This document shows, piece after piece, positions 6,396-13,713 of a DNA stretch of 13,755 nucleotides. Every line of letters begins with the position of its first letter. Position 1 is the first letter of the stretch. This DNA comes from an uncultured Collinsella sp. Lineage in GTDB: Bacteria > Actinomycetota > Coriobacteriia > Coriobacteriales > Coriobacteriaceae. The notes beneath the pieces were generated by a model that had not been told where the DNA came from, did not search any database, and saw only the letters and a list, made by a program, of their open reading frames with translations. A program made the position numbers and the translations under genes. The DNA lies in assembly GCA_900551655.1 (NCBI GenBank), contig URWM01000013.1, forward strand, positions 1 through 13,755, written 5' to 3'.

Positions 6396-6809
6396 ATGTC
6401 CGTAGGCGAGAACATAAGGCGGTACCGCAAGTTGCGCGGCATGACGCAGGCGCAGCTCGCCGAGGCGGTCGGCCTGACCGAAGGGGCCGTGCGCCACTAC
6501 GAGAGCGGCATCCGCGCCGTGAAGCCCGAGCTGCTCGAATCCATCGCCGCAGCACTCGGCGTGTCCGTCAACGCCCTCAAGGATTACGGCGTCGAGACCG
6601 CAGGCGACCTCATGTCGCTGCTCGTGCGGCTGGAGGACTCCTTCGGCATCGTGCCCGCAGCCGACGGCTCGGGGCTCTCCCTGAACCCCAAGGCTCCGCA
6701 CGCACCCAAAGCCGCGATGGCCATCAAGCTGTGGGCAGAGAAGCGCGCGCAGCTCGAGAACGGCGAGATCGACGACAGCGAGTACGAGGACTGGAAAGCC
6801 TCGCTGTAG
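6396..6809 (+). CDS. XRE-family repressor of the mobile element
   Basis: A 137-aa regulator with an N-terminal XRE/Cro helix-turn-helix (residues 5-60): IRRYRKLRGMTQAQLAEAVG, then LTEGAVRHYESG, the recognition part. The C-terminal half (70-137) is acidic and helical, with no protease or metal motif seen. The start at 6396 is fixed by an AGGAGGAGG ribosome binding site; a longer frame from a TTG at 6336 lacks one and would overlap the promoter. It is divergent from xis-int and separated by three matching palindromes, so it most likely keeps excision genes off and limits its own synthesis. How repression is relieved is not visible. Confidence 0.88.
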   Translation: MSVGENIRRYRKLRGMTQAQLAEAVGLTEGAVRHYESGIRAVKPELLESIAAALGVSVNALKDYGVETAGDLMSLLVRLEDSFGIVPAADGSGLSLNPKAPHAPKAAMAIKLWAEKRAQLENGEIDDSEYEDWKASL

Positions 6810-6896
6810 CGACTCCTAGCTATTTGCAATCAACGCAACCAAATCAGAACGCCAGGTTAGGCGGTGAGCGCCGCTCGGGCCTGCGTAAGCTGAGTT

Positions 6897-6946
6897 TTTA
6901 CTCCCCATTGCATGCCAAGGCATTTCCGGCGTACATGGGGAGTAAA
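6897..6946. repeat. 12-bp inverted repeat formed by two motif copies
   Basis: TTTACTCCCCAT (6897-6908) and ATGGGGAGTAAA (6935-6946) are perfect complements with a 26-nt loop. A direct copy of TTTACTCCCCATT recurs at 7034-7046. Confidence 0.75.
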
Positions 6947-7114
6947 TAACGCGGTGGCTTACATGGCGGCACGCGGCAGTACGCCGCGGCATTTCCCCTG
7001 GTTACTCCCGTTTTCATTGAGGCAGCGAGATTCTTTACTCCCCATTAACCACCTGGGAAAACGCTGTGAGAAGACCGCCGAAAAGCCTATTGAGTTCGAT
7101 TTGAGTTTCACAGG

Positions 7115-7144
7115 CCCCGAAACGGCCCCGTTTGGCTCTCGGGG
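7115..7144. repeat. Nested stem-loop in the gene-free region
   Basis: CCCCGA (7115-7120) pairs with TCGGGG (7139-7144), and inside it AAACG pairs with CGTTT. It has no T-tract on the plus strand; on the minus strand the T run precedes the stem. It is therefore not a clear terminator. Confidence 0.45.
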
Positions 7145-7275
7145 ACAAAAATCGAGCGTCTACTCACTTGGGATGAATCCTTACTCCCGTTCCTCCGAAT
7201 GCCGCACCGTGCCTTGCCGTCTTGAAACACAGGGGAGTAAATTGCGAAATCGCAGGTGAAAGGGAGTAAAACGAC

Positions 7276-7313
7276 AAAGAAAAAGCCTCCGTCCCAACGC
7301 GGGAACGGAGGCT
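7276..7313 (-). terminator. Rho-independent terminator of guaA
   Basis: On the minus strand an 8-bp stem AGCCTCCG / CGGAGGCT, extended by GGG/CCC pairs inside, is followed directly by TTTTTCTTT. It lies about 115 nt after the guaA stop and faces the right way to end its transcript and shield the element from read-through. Confidence 0.8.
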
Positions 7314-7427
7314 CGGTTATCGTATTTACTCACCAACATCGCTGGTGGCTTTGCCATGACTCTCGTACGAAACGAAACTCAGCGGCACAGTGCGGCACTC
7401 AAAAATGCAGGTCAGAACCCTATCGGC

Positions 7428-7441
7428 CTACTCCCACTCGA
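7428..7441. other. Putative attachment site at the guaA 3' end
   Basis: The end of guaA, encoding IEWE-stop, reads GAGTGGGAGTAG on the minus strand. The 3' end of guaA is a known insertion point for integrative elements in many bacteria, and an integrase, excisionase and repressor lie beside it here. The shared GGGAGTA core with the neighbouring motifs supports the call. The matching far-end copy is not in the window, so exact boundaries are unknown. Confidence 0.45.
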
Positions 7442-9026
7442 TGGTCGCGGGCGGCTTGGACGTGATGTCGTAGCACACGCGGTTGGCGCCGGGGACCTCG
7501 GCCACGATGCGGCCGGAGATGCGGGCCAGAACGTCGTAGGGCAGCTTGGCCCAGTCGGCGGTCATGGCGTCGCTGGACTCGACGGCGCGCAGGATGATCG
7601 GGCGCTGATAGGTGCGCTCGTCGCCCATAACGCCGACGGACTTGATGTCGGGCAGGACCGCAAAGTACTGCCAGCAGCTGTGCTCGGAGTTGCGCTCGCC
7701 GGTCTGCTCAAACAGACGCTGGTTGTAGGCATCGAGCTCCTCGCGCACGATGGCGTCGGCGTTCTTGAGGATCTCGAGCTTCTCCTTGTCGACCGCGCCG
7801 ATGATGCGGATGGCCAGACCCGGGCCCGGGAAAGGCTGACGGAACACGATGTGAGCCGGCAGGCCGAGCGCCAAACCAAGCGCGCGGACCTCGTCCTTAA
7901 AGAAGTGGTCGAGCGGCTCGATGAGGTCGAAGTGCACGCCCTCGGGGAACGGGATCAGGTTGTGGTGGCTCTTGATGGTGGCCGTCTTGCCGCCCGTCTT
8001 GCGAGCACCGGACTCGATGATGTCGGGGTAGATGGTGCCCTGAGCCAGGTACTTGACCGGCTTGCCATCGGTCTCGAGCTGCTGCGCCACGGCGAAGAAC
8101 TCTTTCCAGAACTGCGTACCGATGATGCGGCGCTTCTCCTCGGGCTCGGTCACGCCGGCCAGAAGCTCGGCATAGCGGTCCTCGGCGTGGACGTGGATAA
8201 AGTCGACGTCAAACTGCTTGGTGAAGACCTCCTCCACCTGCTCGGGCTCGCCCTTGCGCAGCAGGCCGTGGTTGATGAACACGCAGGTCATCTGCTTGCC
8301 CACGGCGCGGGCGCCCAGCGCAGCCACGACGGAGGAGTCGACGCCACCGGACAGGGCCAGAATCACGCGGTCGTCGCCGACCTTCTCGCGGAACTCGGCC
8401 GTCATGGTCTCGACCAGGTTGTCCATGCTCCAGTTGGGCTCCAGGCCGCAGATCTCAAACAGGAAGTTGCTCAGCAGCTGCTGACCGTACTCGGAGTGCT
8501 TGACCTCGGGGTGGAACTGCGTGGTGAAGATTTTGCGCTCGACGCACTCCATGGCGGCAACCGGGCACACGTCGGTGCTGGCGGTAATGGTAAAGCCCTC
8601 GGGCACCTCGGACACGGCGTCGCGGTGGCTCATCCACACGGTCTGCTCCATAGGCGTGGAGTTAAAGAGCTTGGCGCCAGCCGTGCGCGTGATGGTGGCG
8701 CGGCCGTACTCGCCCACCTCGGAGTGGCCGACCTTGCCGCCGAGCGTCACGGCCGTGATCTGATGGCCGTAGCAAAAGCCCAGGACGGGAAGGCCAAGAT
8801 CAAAGATGGCGGGATCGATGGACGGAGCGTCCTCGGCGTACACGGAGGCCGGGCCGCCAGAAAGGATGAGCGCAGAGGCGTTCATCTCGCGAATCTCATC
8901 GGCCGAGATGTCGCAGGGAACGATCTCGGAATACACGTTGAGGTCGCGGACGCGACGGGCAATGAGCTGACCGTACTGCGCACCAAAGTCGAGTACGAGG
9001 ACCTTTGCGGAAGCCTTTTGATCCAT
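7428..9026 (-). CDS. guaA: GMP synthase, glutamine-hydrolysing
   Basis: It converts XMP, ATP and glutamine to GMP, the last step of guanine nucleotide synthesis in the cytosol. The protein is 532 aa, normal for the single-chain bacterial type. The N-terminal class I glutamine amidotransferase (5-195) shows LILSGGPASVY, nucleophile Cys85 in GFCYGHQ and the His172/Glu174 pair in FHPEV. The ATP pyrophosphatase domain has the PP-loop SGGVDSS (226-232), and the C-terminal dimerisation domain ends in TIEWE. The start at 9026 has a GAGGGGG ribosome binding site; a 42-residue upstream extension in the same frame looks untranslated. The gene is intact although it borders a mobile element, as expected when the element restores the 3' end on insertion. 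No clear promoter was identified in the 268 bp before ansA. Confidence 0.98.
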   Translation of the reverse strand: MDQKASAKVLVLDFGAQYGQLIARRVRDLNVYSEIVPCDISADEIREMNASALILSGGPASVYAEDAPSIDPAIFDLGLPVLGFCYGHQITAVTLGGKVGHSEVGEYGRATITRTAGAKLFNSTPMEQTVWMSHRDAVSEVPEGFTITASTDVCPVAAMECVERKIFTTQFHPEVKHSEYGQQLLSNFLFEICGLEPNWSMDNLVETMTAEFREKVGDDRVILALSGGVDSSVVAALGARAVGKQMTCVFINHGLLRKGEPEQVEEVFTKQFDVDFIHVHAEDRYAELLAGVTEPEEKRRIIGTQFWKEFFAVAQQLETDGKPVKYLAQGTIYPDIIESGARKTGGKTATIKSHHNLIPFPEGVHFDLIEPLDHFFKDEVRALGLALGLPAHIVFRQPFPGPGLAIRIIGAVDKEKLEILKNADAIVREELDAYNQRLFEQTGERNSEHSCWQYFAVLPDIKSVGVMGDERTYQRPIILRAVESSDAMTADWAKLPYDVLARISGRIVAEVPGANRVCYDITSKPPATIEWE

Positions 9027-9189
9027 GGTTTCCCCCTCTTGTTGGCGGGGAGCCGATGCCCACCCGCGCGAATGAACGAAAATTGCCTTCATAGTGTACA
9101 CGTTATATGGGGTTTCTCGTCCCTCGCAGCCATCAGCGCACGGCAAACGCACGACCTGGGCTCCTATTTGACAGCAATTGAAGTGTTAC

Positions 9190-9218
9190 CAAACGTTACA
9201 GATGATGTAATACGTTTG
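9190..9218. promoter_or_regulatory. Interrupted palindrome upstream of ansA, likely operator
   Basis: The inner arms TTACA and TGTAA (9196-9210) surround GATGA. The outer arms CAAACG (9190-9195) and CGTTTG (9213-9218) extend the symmetry with a 2-base asymmetry. The right edge overlaps the candidate ansA -35. The regulator is unknown. Confidence 0.5.
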
Positions 9219-9243
9219 AACATTGGACGCCCTGTGCCACAAT
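9216..9243 (+). promoter_or_regulatory. Candidate ansA promoter
   Basis: TTGAAC (9216-9221), 16 bases, then CACAAT (9238-9243) gives 5/6 and 4/6 matches to the consensus. It would leave a leader of about 45 nt. It overlaps the palindrome at 9190-9218. Confidence 0.4.
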
Positions 9244-9294
9244 ACTGCCGAACGGCTCCGCCCTTGCGGCGGCAAATACGATAGGAATACCAGA

Positions 9295-10308
9295 ATGAAG
9301 CGCATCCTTCTCATCGCCACGGGCGGCACCATCGCATCGACCGAGGACGGCAACGGCCTCTCCCCCGCCCTGACCGGTGAGGAACTCGCCCAGAGCGTCC
9401 CCGAGATCTCGGGCCTCTGCGAGCTCGACGTGATGCAGCCCATGAACATCGACAGCACCAATATGCGCCCCAGTGACTGGATGCGTATCCGCGACGTCAT
9501 CGTCGAGGGTTATGTCGACCACGACGGCTTCGTGATTCTGCACGGCACCGACACCATGAGCTACACCGCGGCAGCGCTTTCCTACCTGATTCAGGACAGC
9601 CCCAAGCCCATCGTGCTCACCGGCTCGCAAAAGCCCATGGGTAACCCCTTTACCGATGCCAAGCTCAACCTGTACCAGAGCCTGCTCTATGCGCTCGACG
9701 AGCATTCGCACGACGTCTCGATCGTGTTTGGCGGCGTCGCCATTGCCGGCACGCGCGCCCGCAAGCAGCGCACCATGAGCTTTAACGCGTTCATTAGTGT
9801 CAACTATCCGCCCATTGCCTACATCCGCAACGACCGCATTGTGCGCAACGGGCTTCACGGCACGCATCAGGGCGAAAACCCGGTGCGTTTCTACGACAGC
9901 ATCGACCCGCGCGTGTTTGTCCTTAAGCTAACGCCCGGCGTGAACCCGGGTATCCTGGACGCCCTTGCCGACAGCTACGATGCTGCAATCCTTGAGACCT
10001 TTGGCATTGGCGGCATTCCCGAGTTTGGCGAGTCGGGCGAGTCGTTCCAAGAGGCAATTTTCCGCTGGGTCGATTCGGGCCGCACCGTCGTTATGACCAC
10101 GCAGGTCCCCGAAGAGGGCCTCGATCTGGGCGTTTATGAGGTCGGCCGTGCTTACGCCGATTATCCGGGCATTCTGCGCGGCGACGACATGACCACCGAG
10201 ACACTCGTGGCCAAGACCATGTGGGCACTCGGCCAGTCACGCGATGCCGCCGAGATCCAGCGCCTGTTCTACAGCCAAGTCAACCACGACCGCATCCCGA
10301 TGGCGTAA
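9295..10308 (+). CDS. ansA: L-asparaginase, type I (cytosolic)
   Basis: It hydrolyses asparagine to aspartate and ammonia. The 337-aa length fits the family. The first catalytic threonine is Thr12 in ATGGTIAS, and the second triad is Thr85-Asp86 in LHGTDTMS with Lys113 in SQKPM. No signal peptide is present, which points to the cytosolic AnsA type rather than the periplasmic AnsB. The start at 9295 has AGGA about 9 nt before it and gives the usual short N-terminus; a frame extension to 9223 runs through the promoter and is rejected. It is divergent from guaA and appears to be a single gene. A glutaminase side activity cannot be judged from sequence. Confidence 0.95.
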   Translation: MKRILLIATGGTIASTEDGNGLSPALTGEELAQSVPEISGLCELDVMQPMNIDSTNMRPSDWMRIRDVIVEGYVDHDGFVILHGTDTMSYTAAALSYLIQDSPKPIVLTGSQKPMGNPFTDAKLNLYQSLLYALDEHSHDVSIVFGGVAIAGTRARKQRTMSFNAFISVNYPPIAYIRNDRIVRNGLHGTHQGENPVRFYDSIDPRVFVLKLTPGVNPGILDALADSYDAAILETFGIGGIPEFGESGESFQEAIFRWVDSGRTVVMTTQVPEEGLDLGVYEVGRAYADYPGILRGDDMTTETLVAKTMWALGQSRDAAEIQRLFYSQVNHDRIPMA

Positions 10309-10321
10309 TTCGGTTGTCGAC

Positions 10322-10343
10322 GGGTATCCCCTATTCGATACCC
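10322..10343. terminator. Weak hairpin between ansA and the convergent XRE gene
   Basis: GGGTATC (10322-10328) and GATACCC (10337-10343) form a perfect 7-bp stem around the stop of the small XRE gene. There is no T-tract on either strand, so a shared terminator is possible but unproven. Confidence 0.3.
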
Positions 10344-10549
10344 TCGAGAAGTTCTGACACCGTCATGCCGAGTGCGGGCGCGATCTTAAATAGAACCTTG
10401 AGCGTGAAATTTGCCGTCCCATCTTCGATTCGGTCGAGGTAGGGTCGGCTGATTCCTGTCGCCACACAAAAATCAACCTTGGAGATACCAAGGTCCCTGC
10501 GTGTCTCTTCGACCCGCCTGCCAAGAATCTGTTTCGCACGTTCGTCCAT
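10331..10549 (-). CDS. Small XRE-family DNA-binding regulator
   Basis: A 72-aa protein that is almost entirely one XRE/Cro helix-turn-helix domain: helices 2-3 lie in SKVDFCVATGISRPYLDRIE, followed by LKVLFKIAPALGMTVSELLE. There is no effector domain. The ATG at 10549 lacks a good Shine-Dalgarno. A perfect 24-bp palindrome lies 30 bp upstream and spans the divergent promoter region, so autoregulation and control of the 129-aa neighbour are likely (inferred). The layout is reminiscent of toxin-antitoxin or regulator-target pairs, but the partner has no known toxin signature. Confidence 0.85.
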   Translation of the reverse strand: MDERAKQILGRRVEETRRDLGISKVDFCVATGISRPYLDRIEDGTANFTLKVLFKIAPALGMTVSELLEGIE

Positions 10550-10578
10550 GCAGCCGAGTTTGAAATGGAGCCGAACAT

Positions 10579-10602
10579 AAACGTAAACTATAGTTTACGT
10601 TT
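10579..10602. promoter_or_regulatory. Perfect 24-bp palindrome, probable operator of the divergent XRE/unknown pair
   Basis: The half-site AAACGTAAACTA is followed with no spacer by its exact complement. The centre ACTATAGT provides -10-like hexamers on both strands (TATAGT, TAAACT), so binding here would shut both genes. On the plus strand TTGAAA (10560-10565), 18 bases, then TAAACT is a candidate promoter for the 129-aa gene. Confidence 0.75.
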
Positions 10603-10625
10603 TGCCGAATACACAGGAGTTTTCT

Positions 10626-11015
10626 ATGTCGGGTTCTTCGGTCCGCATGTACCGAGCCACGCTTCGCACAAACAGCGCGCCGCCCAAGCTCGTCGTCGTT
10701 GAAGCTGAATGCCTTTCGCCCGATGAGCGCACAGCATTTACATTGCTATCAAGTCGCGTCGCCGCCGTTCTGGTCCCTTGCCCGGCGCAAGGTGAACTTG
10801 CCATTCAATGCCAAACGCACAGCTGCCCACTCAATCAGGCTGCCGTAATCGCAACCAGCCAGCGTGGCCTGCCACTTCTCTTGGAAGCCGGTACCGCGCT
10901 CACCCTTCGCGGCGCCGGATACGAAAACGAGGCCGCCGCCGACATGGTCTTTAAACCACGATCGAGCGGCGGCCTCGCAGCAGCCATTGAATATATGTGC
11001 AGGCTCGTTGCCTAA
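10626..11015 (+). CDS. Unknown 129-aa protein
   Basis: I do not recognise this family. The start at 10626 has AGGAG seven bases upstream; a TTG-led extension from 10602 would begin inside the palindrome and is rejected. The protein is cytosolic by appearance, with no signal or membrane segment. It has alternating hydrophobic stretches such as KLVVVEAE and VAAVLVPCP, and five cysteines (29, 52, 62, 67, 125) including a CQTHSC pair. The C-terminal part is GSG-rich then helical. It is divergent from the small XRE gene across the 24-bp palindrome, so it is probably that regulator's target. It ends 9 bp from the convergent membrane-protein gene. A real gene is supported by the ribosome binding site and an open frame with normal composition. 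Confidence 0.7.
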   Translation: MSGSSVRMYRATLRTNSAPPKLVVVEAECLSPDERTAFTLLSSRVAAVLVPCPAQGELAIQCQTHSCPLNQAAVIATSQRGLPLLLEAGTALTLRGAGYENEAAADMVFKPRSSGGLAAAIEYMCRLVA

Positions 11016-11024
11016 AAGGACAAG

Positions 11025-11408
11025 CTAGAAACCAAAGCCAAAGCCCGTTCCGGTAATCGCCGAGTACATAAAGTAAACGTTGACCACGTTGAGGAACACA
11101 CCCGTGATGCAGCCGTTGCGCAGGTAGCGCTCGCACACGATGCGCGCCATGGCGGCGGAGTCATCATTGTTTTTAGCCTGGCGTCCTGCCGTAAAGTACG
11201 TCGCCACGCTCAGCAGCAGGTTGAGCACCGGCAGTGCCAGCAACTCATAGCTCTTGCCCCAGCGCGTCGCCTCGCCGGCGGCATTAAACTTCGTTGCCAC
11301 CTCGGGACCAATGTTGGGGATCACAAACGCCGCGACCACCAGCGGAAGCACTGCAAGCACCAGCAGCGCGATGCCCATGCAGCCGGCTTTTTTGCCATAT
11401 TTAAACAT
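11025..11408 (-). CDS. DUF1648-like small membrane protein
   Basis: A 127-aa protein with three predicted membrane helices at about residues 12-31, 55-74 and 101-120. The loop after helix 1, with FNAAGEATRWGKS, matches the DUF1648 signature (N/A-x-x-G then WG) found in SdpI-related membrane proteins. The function is unknown; the SdpI link to immunity or signalling is only a family association. It starts 11 nt after the ychF stop with AAGGA about 9 nt before the ATG, so it is likely co-transcribed with ychF. The C-terminus is Gly/Phe-rich (GTGFGFGF). Confidence 0.75.
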   Translation of the reverse strand: MFKYGKKAGCMGIALLVLAVLPLVVAAFVIPNIGPEVATKFNAAGEATRWGKSYELLALPVLNLLLSVATYFTAGRQAKNNDDSAAMARIVCERYLRNGCITGVFLNVVNVYFMYSAITGTGFGFGF

Positions 11409-11419
11409 ATGCGTCGTCC

Positions 11420-12496
11420 TTACACGTTAAAGCGGAAGTGCACGACATCGCCATCGGCCATGACATAGTCCTTGCCCTCGATACGCAGCTTGCCGGCGGC
11501 CTTGGCGCCCTGCTCACCGCCGAGCTCGATGTAGTCGTCATAGCCAATGACCTCGGCCTTAATAAAGCCGCGCTCAAAGTCGGTGTGGATGACACCGGCG
11601 GCCTGCGGGGCGGTCGCGCCCTGACGAACCGTCCAGGCCTTGACCTCCATCTCGCCGGCCGTAAAGAACGACTGCAGGCCGAGCAGCTTGTAGGCGGCCT
11701 GCGCGAGCACGTCCAGACCGGGCTGCTCCAGGCCCAGGCTCTCCAGGTAGTCGGCAGCGTCCTCGGGATCGAGCTCGGAAAGCTCGGCCTCGATCTTGGC
11801 GCAGATGGGCAGCGGCTTAACACCATCGATGGGCGCCAGATCGTCGTTGAGCATATCCTCGTCCACGTTAGCCACATACAGGATGGGCTTCATGGTGAGC
11901 AGGAACAGGCCCTTGGCAGCGGCGCGCTCCTCGTCGGTCATCTCCATGGACGCAGCACGCTTACCCTCGTTGAGCCAGGCGAGCAGGCGCTTGGCGACCT
12001 CGAACTTGGGCATGAGCTCCTTGTCGCGCTTGGCCTCCTTCTCGAGCTTGGGCAGCTGCTTCTCGAGCGTGCCCATGTCGGCCAGGATAAGCTCGGTCAT
12101 GATGGTGTCGGCATCGCCGGCGGGATCGACGAACTCGCCCGTGCGGCCCACCTCGCGCATAACGTTGGGGTCCTTAAAGTAGCGCACGACCTCGCAGATG
12201 GCGTCGGTCTCGCGAATGTTGGCCAGGAACTGGTTACCCAGACCCTCACCCTCGTTAGCGCCCTTCACCAGACCTGCGATGTCGACGAACTCGACCGTCG
12301 CCGGCACAATGCGACCCGGGTTGACGATGTCGGCGAGCTTTTGCAGACGGCTATCGGGCACATCGACGATACCCACGTTGGGGTCGATCGTGGCAAACGG
12401 GTAGTTGGCGGCAAGGCCGGTCTTTTTGGTAAGCGCGGTGAACAGCGTCGACTTGCCCACGTTGGGCAGGCCCACGATACCGATGGAAAGGGACAC
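11420..12496 (-). CDS. ychF: Ribosome-associated ATPase YchF (Obg family)
   Basis: This is a 358-aa universally conserved Obg-family P-loop protein that binds ribosomes and prefers ATP. G1 is GLPNVGKS (9-16), G3 is DIAGLVKGA (72-80), and NVDE (210-213) replaces the NKxD guanine motif, the mark of the ATP-using YchF group. A coiled insertion follows G3, and the C-terminal TGS domain ends in [11 protein letters not shown]. The start is GTG at 12496, five bases after AAGGAG and giving the normal [10 protein letters not shown]-terminus; an ATG-led extension from 12583 is not supported. It is followed closely by the DUF1648-like gene. Confidence 0.96.
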   Translation of the reverse strand: MSLSIGIVGLPNVGKSTLFTALTKKTGLAANYPFATIDPNVGIVDVPDSRLQKLADIVNPGRIVPATVEFVDIAGLVKGANEGEGLGNQFLANIRETDAICEVVRYFKDPNVMREVGRTGEFVDPAGDADTIMTELILADMGTLEKQLPKLEKEAKRDKELMPKFEVAKRLLAWLNEGKRAASMEMTDEERAAAKGLFLLTMKPILYVANVDEDMLNDDLAPIDGVKPLPICAKIEAELSELDPEDAADYLESLGLEQPGLDVLAQAAYKLLGLQSFFTAGEMEVKAWTVRQGATAPQAAGVIHTDFERGFIKAEVIGYDDYIELGGEQGAKAAGKLRIEGKDYVMADGDVVHFRFNV

Positions 12497-12610
12497 GACA
12501 GCTCCTTTTGGTACAAGCATTTCAAACTGCATAAGTATAGCGCCGCCGCAGCATCTGGGCGAACCCGGACACCACGGCGGCACGAATGAAGCAGAGATAG
12601 GGGTCGCTGA

Positions 12611-13713
12611 CTAGTCCGCGAGCTTTTCCACCTGGTCGAGCATCTTGTCAAGCTTGGCCTTTGCCTCGGCCTTGACCTTCTCAGCTTCTTCGTGAGCCTT
12701 CGCCTTCTGGGCGGCCTTTTCCTCGGCTTCGGGATCGACGACGACCAGATTGGACGCGTCATGCTTAACTAACTTGAGCGCATGCTCGGGGCACACCTTG
12801 ACGCAGGCACCGCAGCCCAAGCAATACGTAGACTCCAACGCAAAGCGGCCGCTTCCCACCAAATCGCAGGCGAACGTGGGACATACATTGACACACTCGC
12901 CACACGACGTGCACTTGTCAAAATCACACTCAGGCGTGCTCACCTGCATGTTCTGGGCAAGCTCGGGGTGGTTTTGCAGCGTCGAGAGCACCAGCTGCCG
13001 CCCGTGCGTGAGCGAACGGCGACGCTTGGTCGTCGTGGTGCCGCACATGGTGTTGAGCGTACGCTCCAACTGGGTAATCTGATGGCGATGGGCTTTGAGC
13101 TTCTGCGTCACCGAGGCCAGTGCCGCCGTTGCCGGATTGAGCTTTGTCACGGTAAGGCCCGTGGTGCGGGCGATCTTTTCCATGTACTCCTTGCGCTCGT
13201 ACTCGCGGCGCTTGTGGCACTTGAGGCTCTTCGGGTCGACCTCCAGACCCATGCCCGTGCCCGCCCACTCCTCGGCGGTAGCAATGGCCTCGCCCAGGAT
13301 GTCCTCGCCACCGGTGTTACGGCACTTATCGCACACGCCCAGCGGCAGGTACACGCTCACGTTGGGATAATCGGCCAGCACCGAGAACCAGGTCTCGGCC
13401 GTAATATCGCCCACACAGGCGACGACGACTTCATTTTCGCGCGGCATGCGCTTGAGGGCGCGCGTGCAGGTGACGTAGGCGGTCTCATGGCTCGTAGCAG
13501 CAGAGACAATGTCGTCGTAAACGTTTTTGGGCGCAAGGCGCGGAGAGATGATCGCCTCCGTCGGGCAAGCAGCGGCGCACAGGCCGCACTTGCGACAGGA
13601 GTCAAGGATCTCGATGGAGTCTTCCTCGACCTCGATAGCGTTGACCGGGCACACATCCATGCACGCGGTGCAGCCGCTCTTTTCGTTTTTGCAGGTCAGA
13701 CACGGAATGGTGT
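12611..13713 (-). CDS. Multi-cluster 4Fe-4S (polyferredoxin-like) protein, 5' end missing
   Basis: This is a redox protein with at least 366 visible residues, cut by the contig end. The frame stays open upstream of the ATG at 13660, and the cysteines there (CLTC, then CTAC running into MDVCP) complete the first cluster, so that ATG is not the start. A second cluster motif is CRKCGLCAAACP. The central part has further cysteines (VACVG, GVCDKC) and a basic helical stretch. Two classical ferredoxin motifs follow, CTSCGECVNVCP and CLGCGACVKVCP. The last ~60 residues are a charged Ala/Lys/Glu coiled coil. It probably shuttles electrons in an anaerobic enzyme complex; no catalytic partner is in the window, so the pathway cannot be named. 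It ends 114 bp before ychF. Confidence 0.85.

Larger units (their letters stand above)
6810..7427. other. Gene-free attachment-end region with GGGAGTAA motif array
   Basis: These 618 bases hold no credible gene on either strand. They carry about nine copies of a motif whose best form is TTTACTCCCC / GGGGAGTAAA. Plus-reading TTACTCCC copies are near 6897, 7002, 7034 and 7181, with variants near 7161 and 7325. Inverted copies are near 6935, 7232 and 7262. The last bases of guaA (TACTCCCACTC at 7429-7439) carry the same core. The most likely role is integrase arm-type or attachment sequence at one end of the element; remnants of repeated integrations are the alternative. Confidence 0.6.

Noticed and set aside
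6883..6892. GCGTAAGCTG resembling the 15-bp hsdS repeat.
   Set aside because: Only a short stretch matches and the flanks differ, so it is most likely chance.
6897..7333. A CRISPR array in the gene-free region.
   Set aside because: The repeats are only about 10-13 bp, occur in both orientations and have irregular spacing.
7356..9284. A 642-aa plus-strand open frame.
   Set aside because: It is the exact antisense of guaA, with repetitive Asp/Gly/Val/Leu composition; guaA motifs on the minus strand are unambiguous.
11438..12589. A 383-aa plus-strand open frame.
   Set aside because: It is antisense to ychF, whose G motifs and ribosome binding site are clear.
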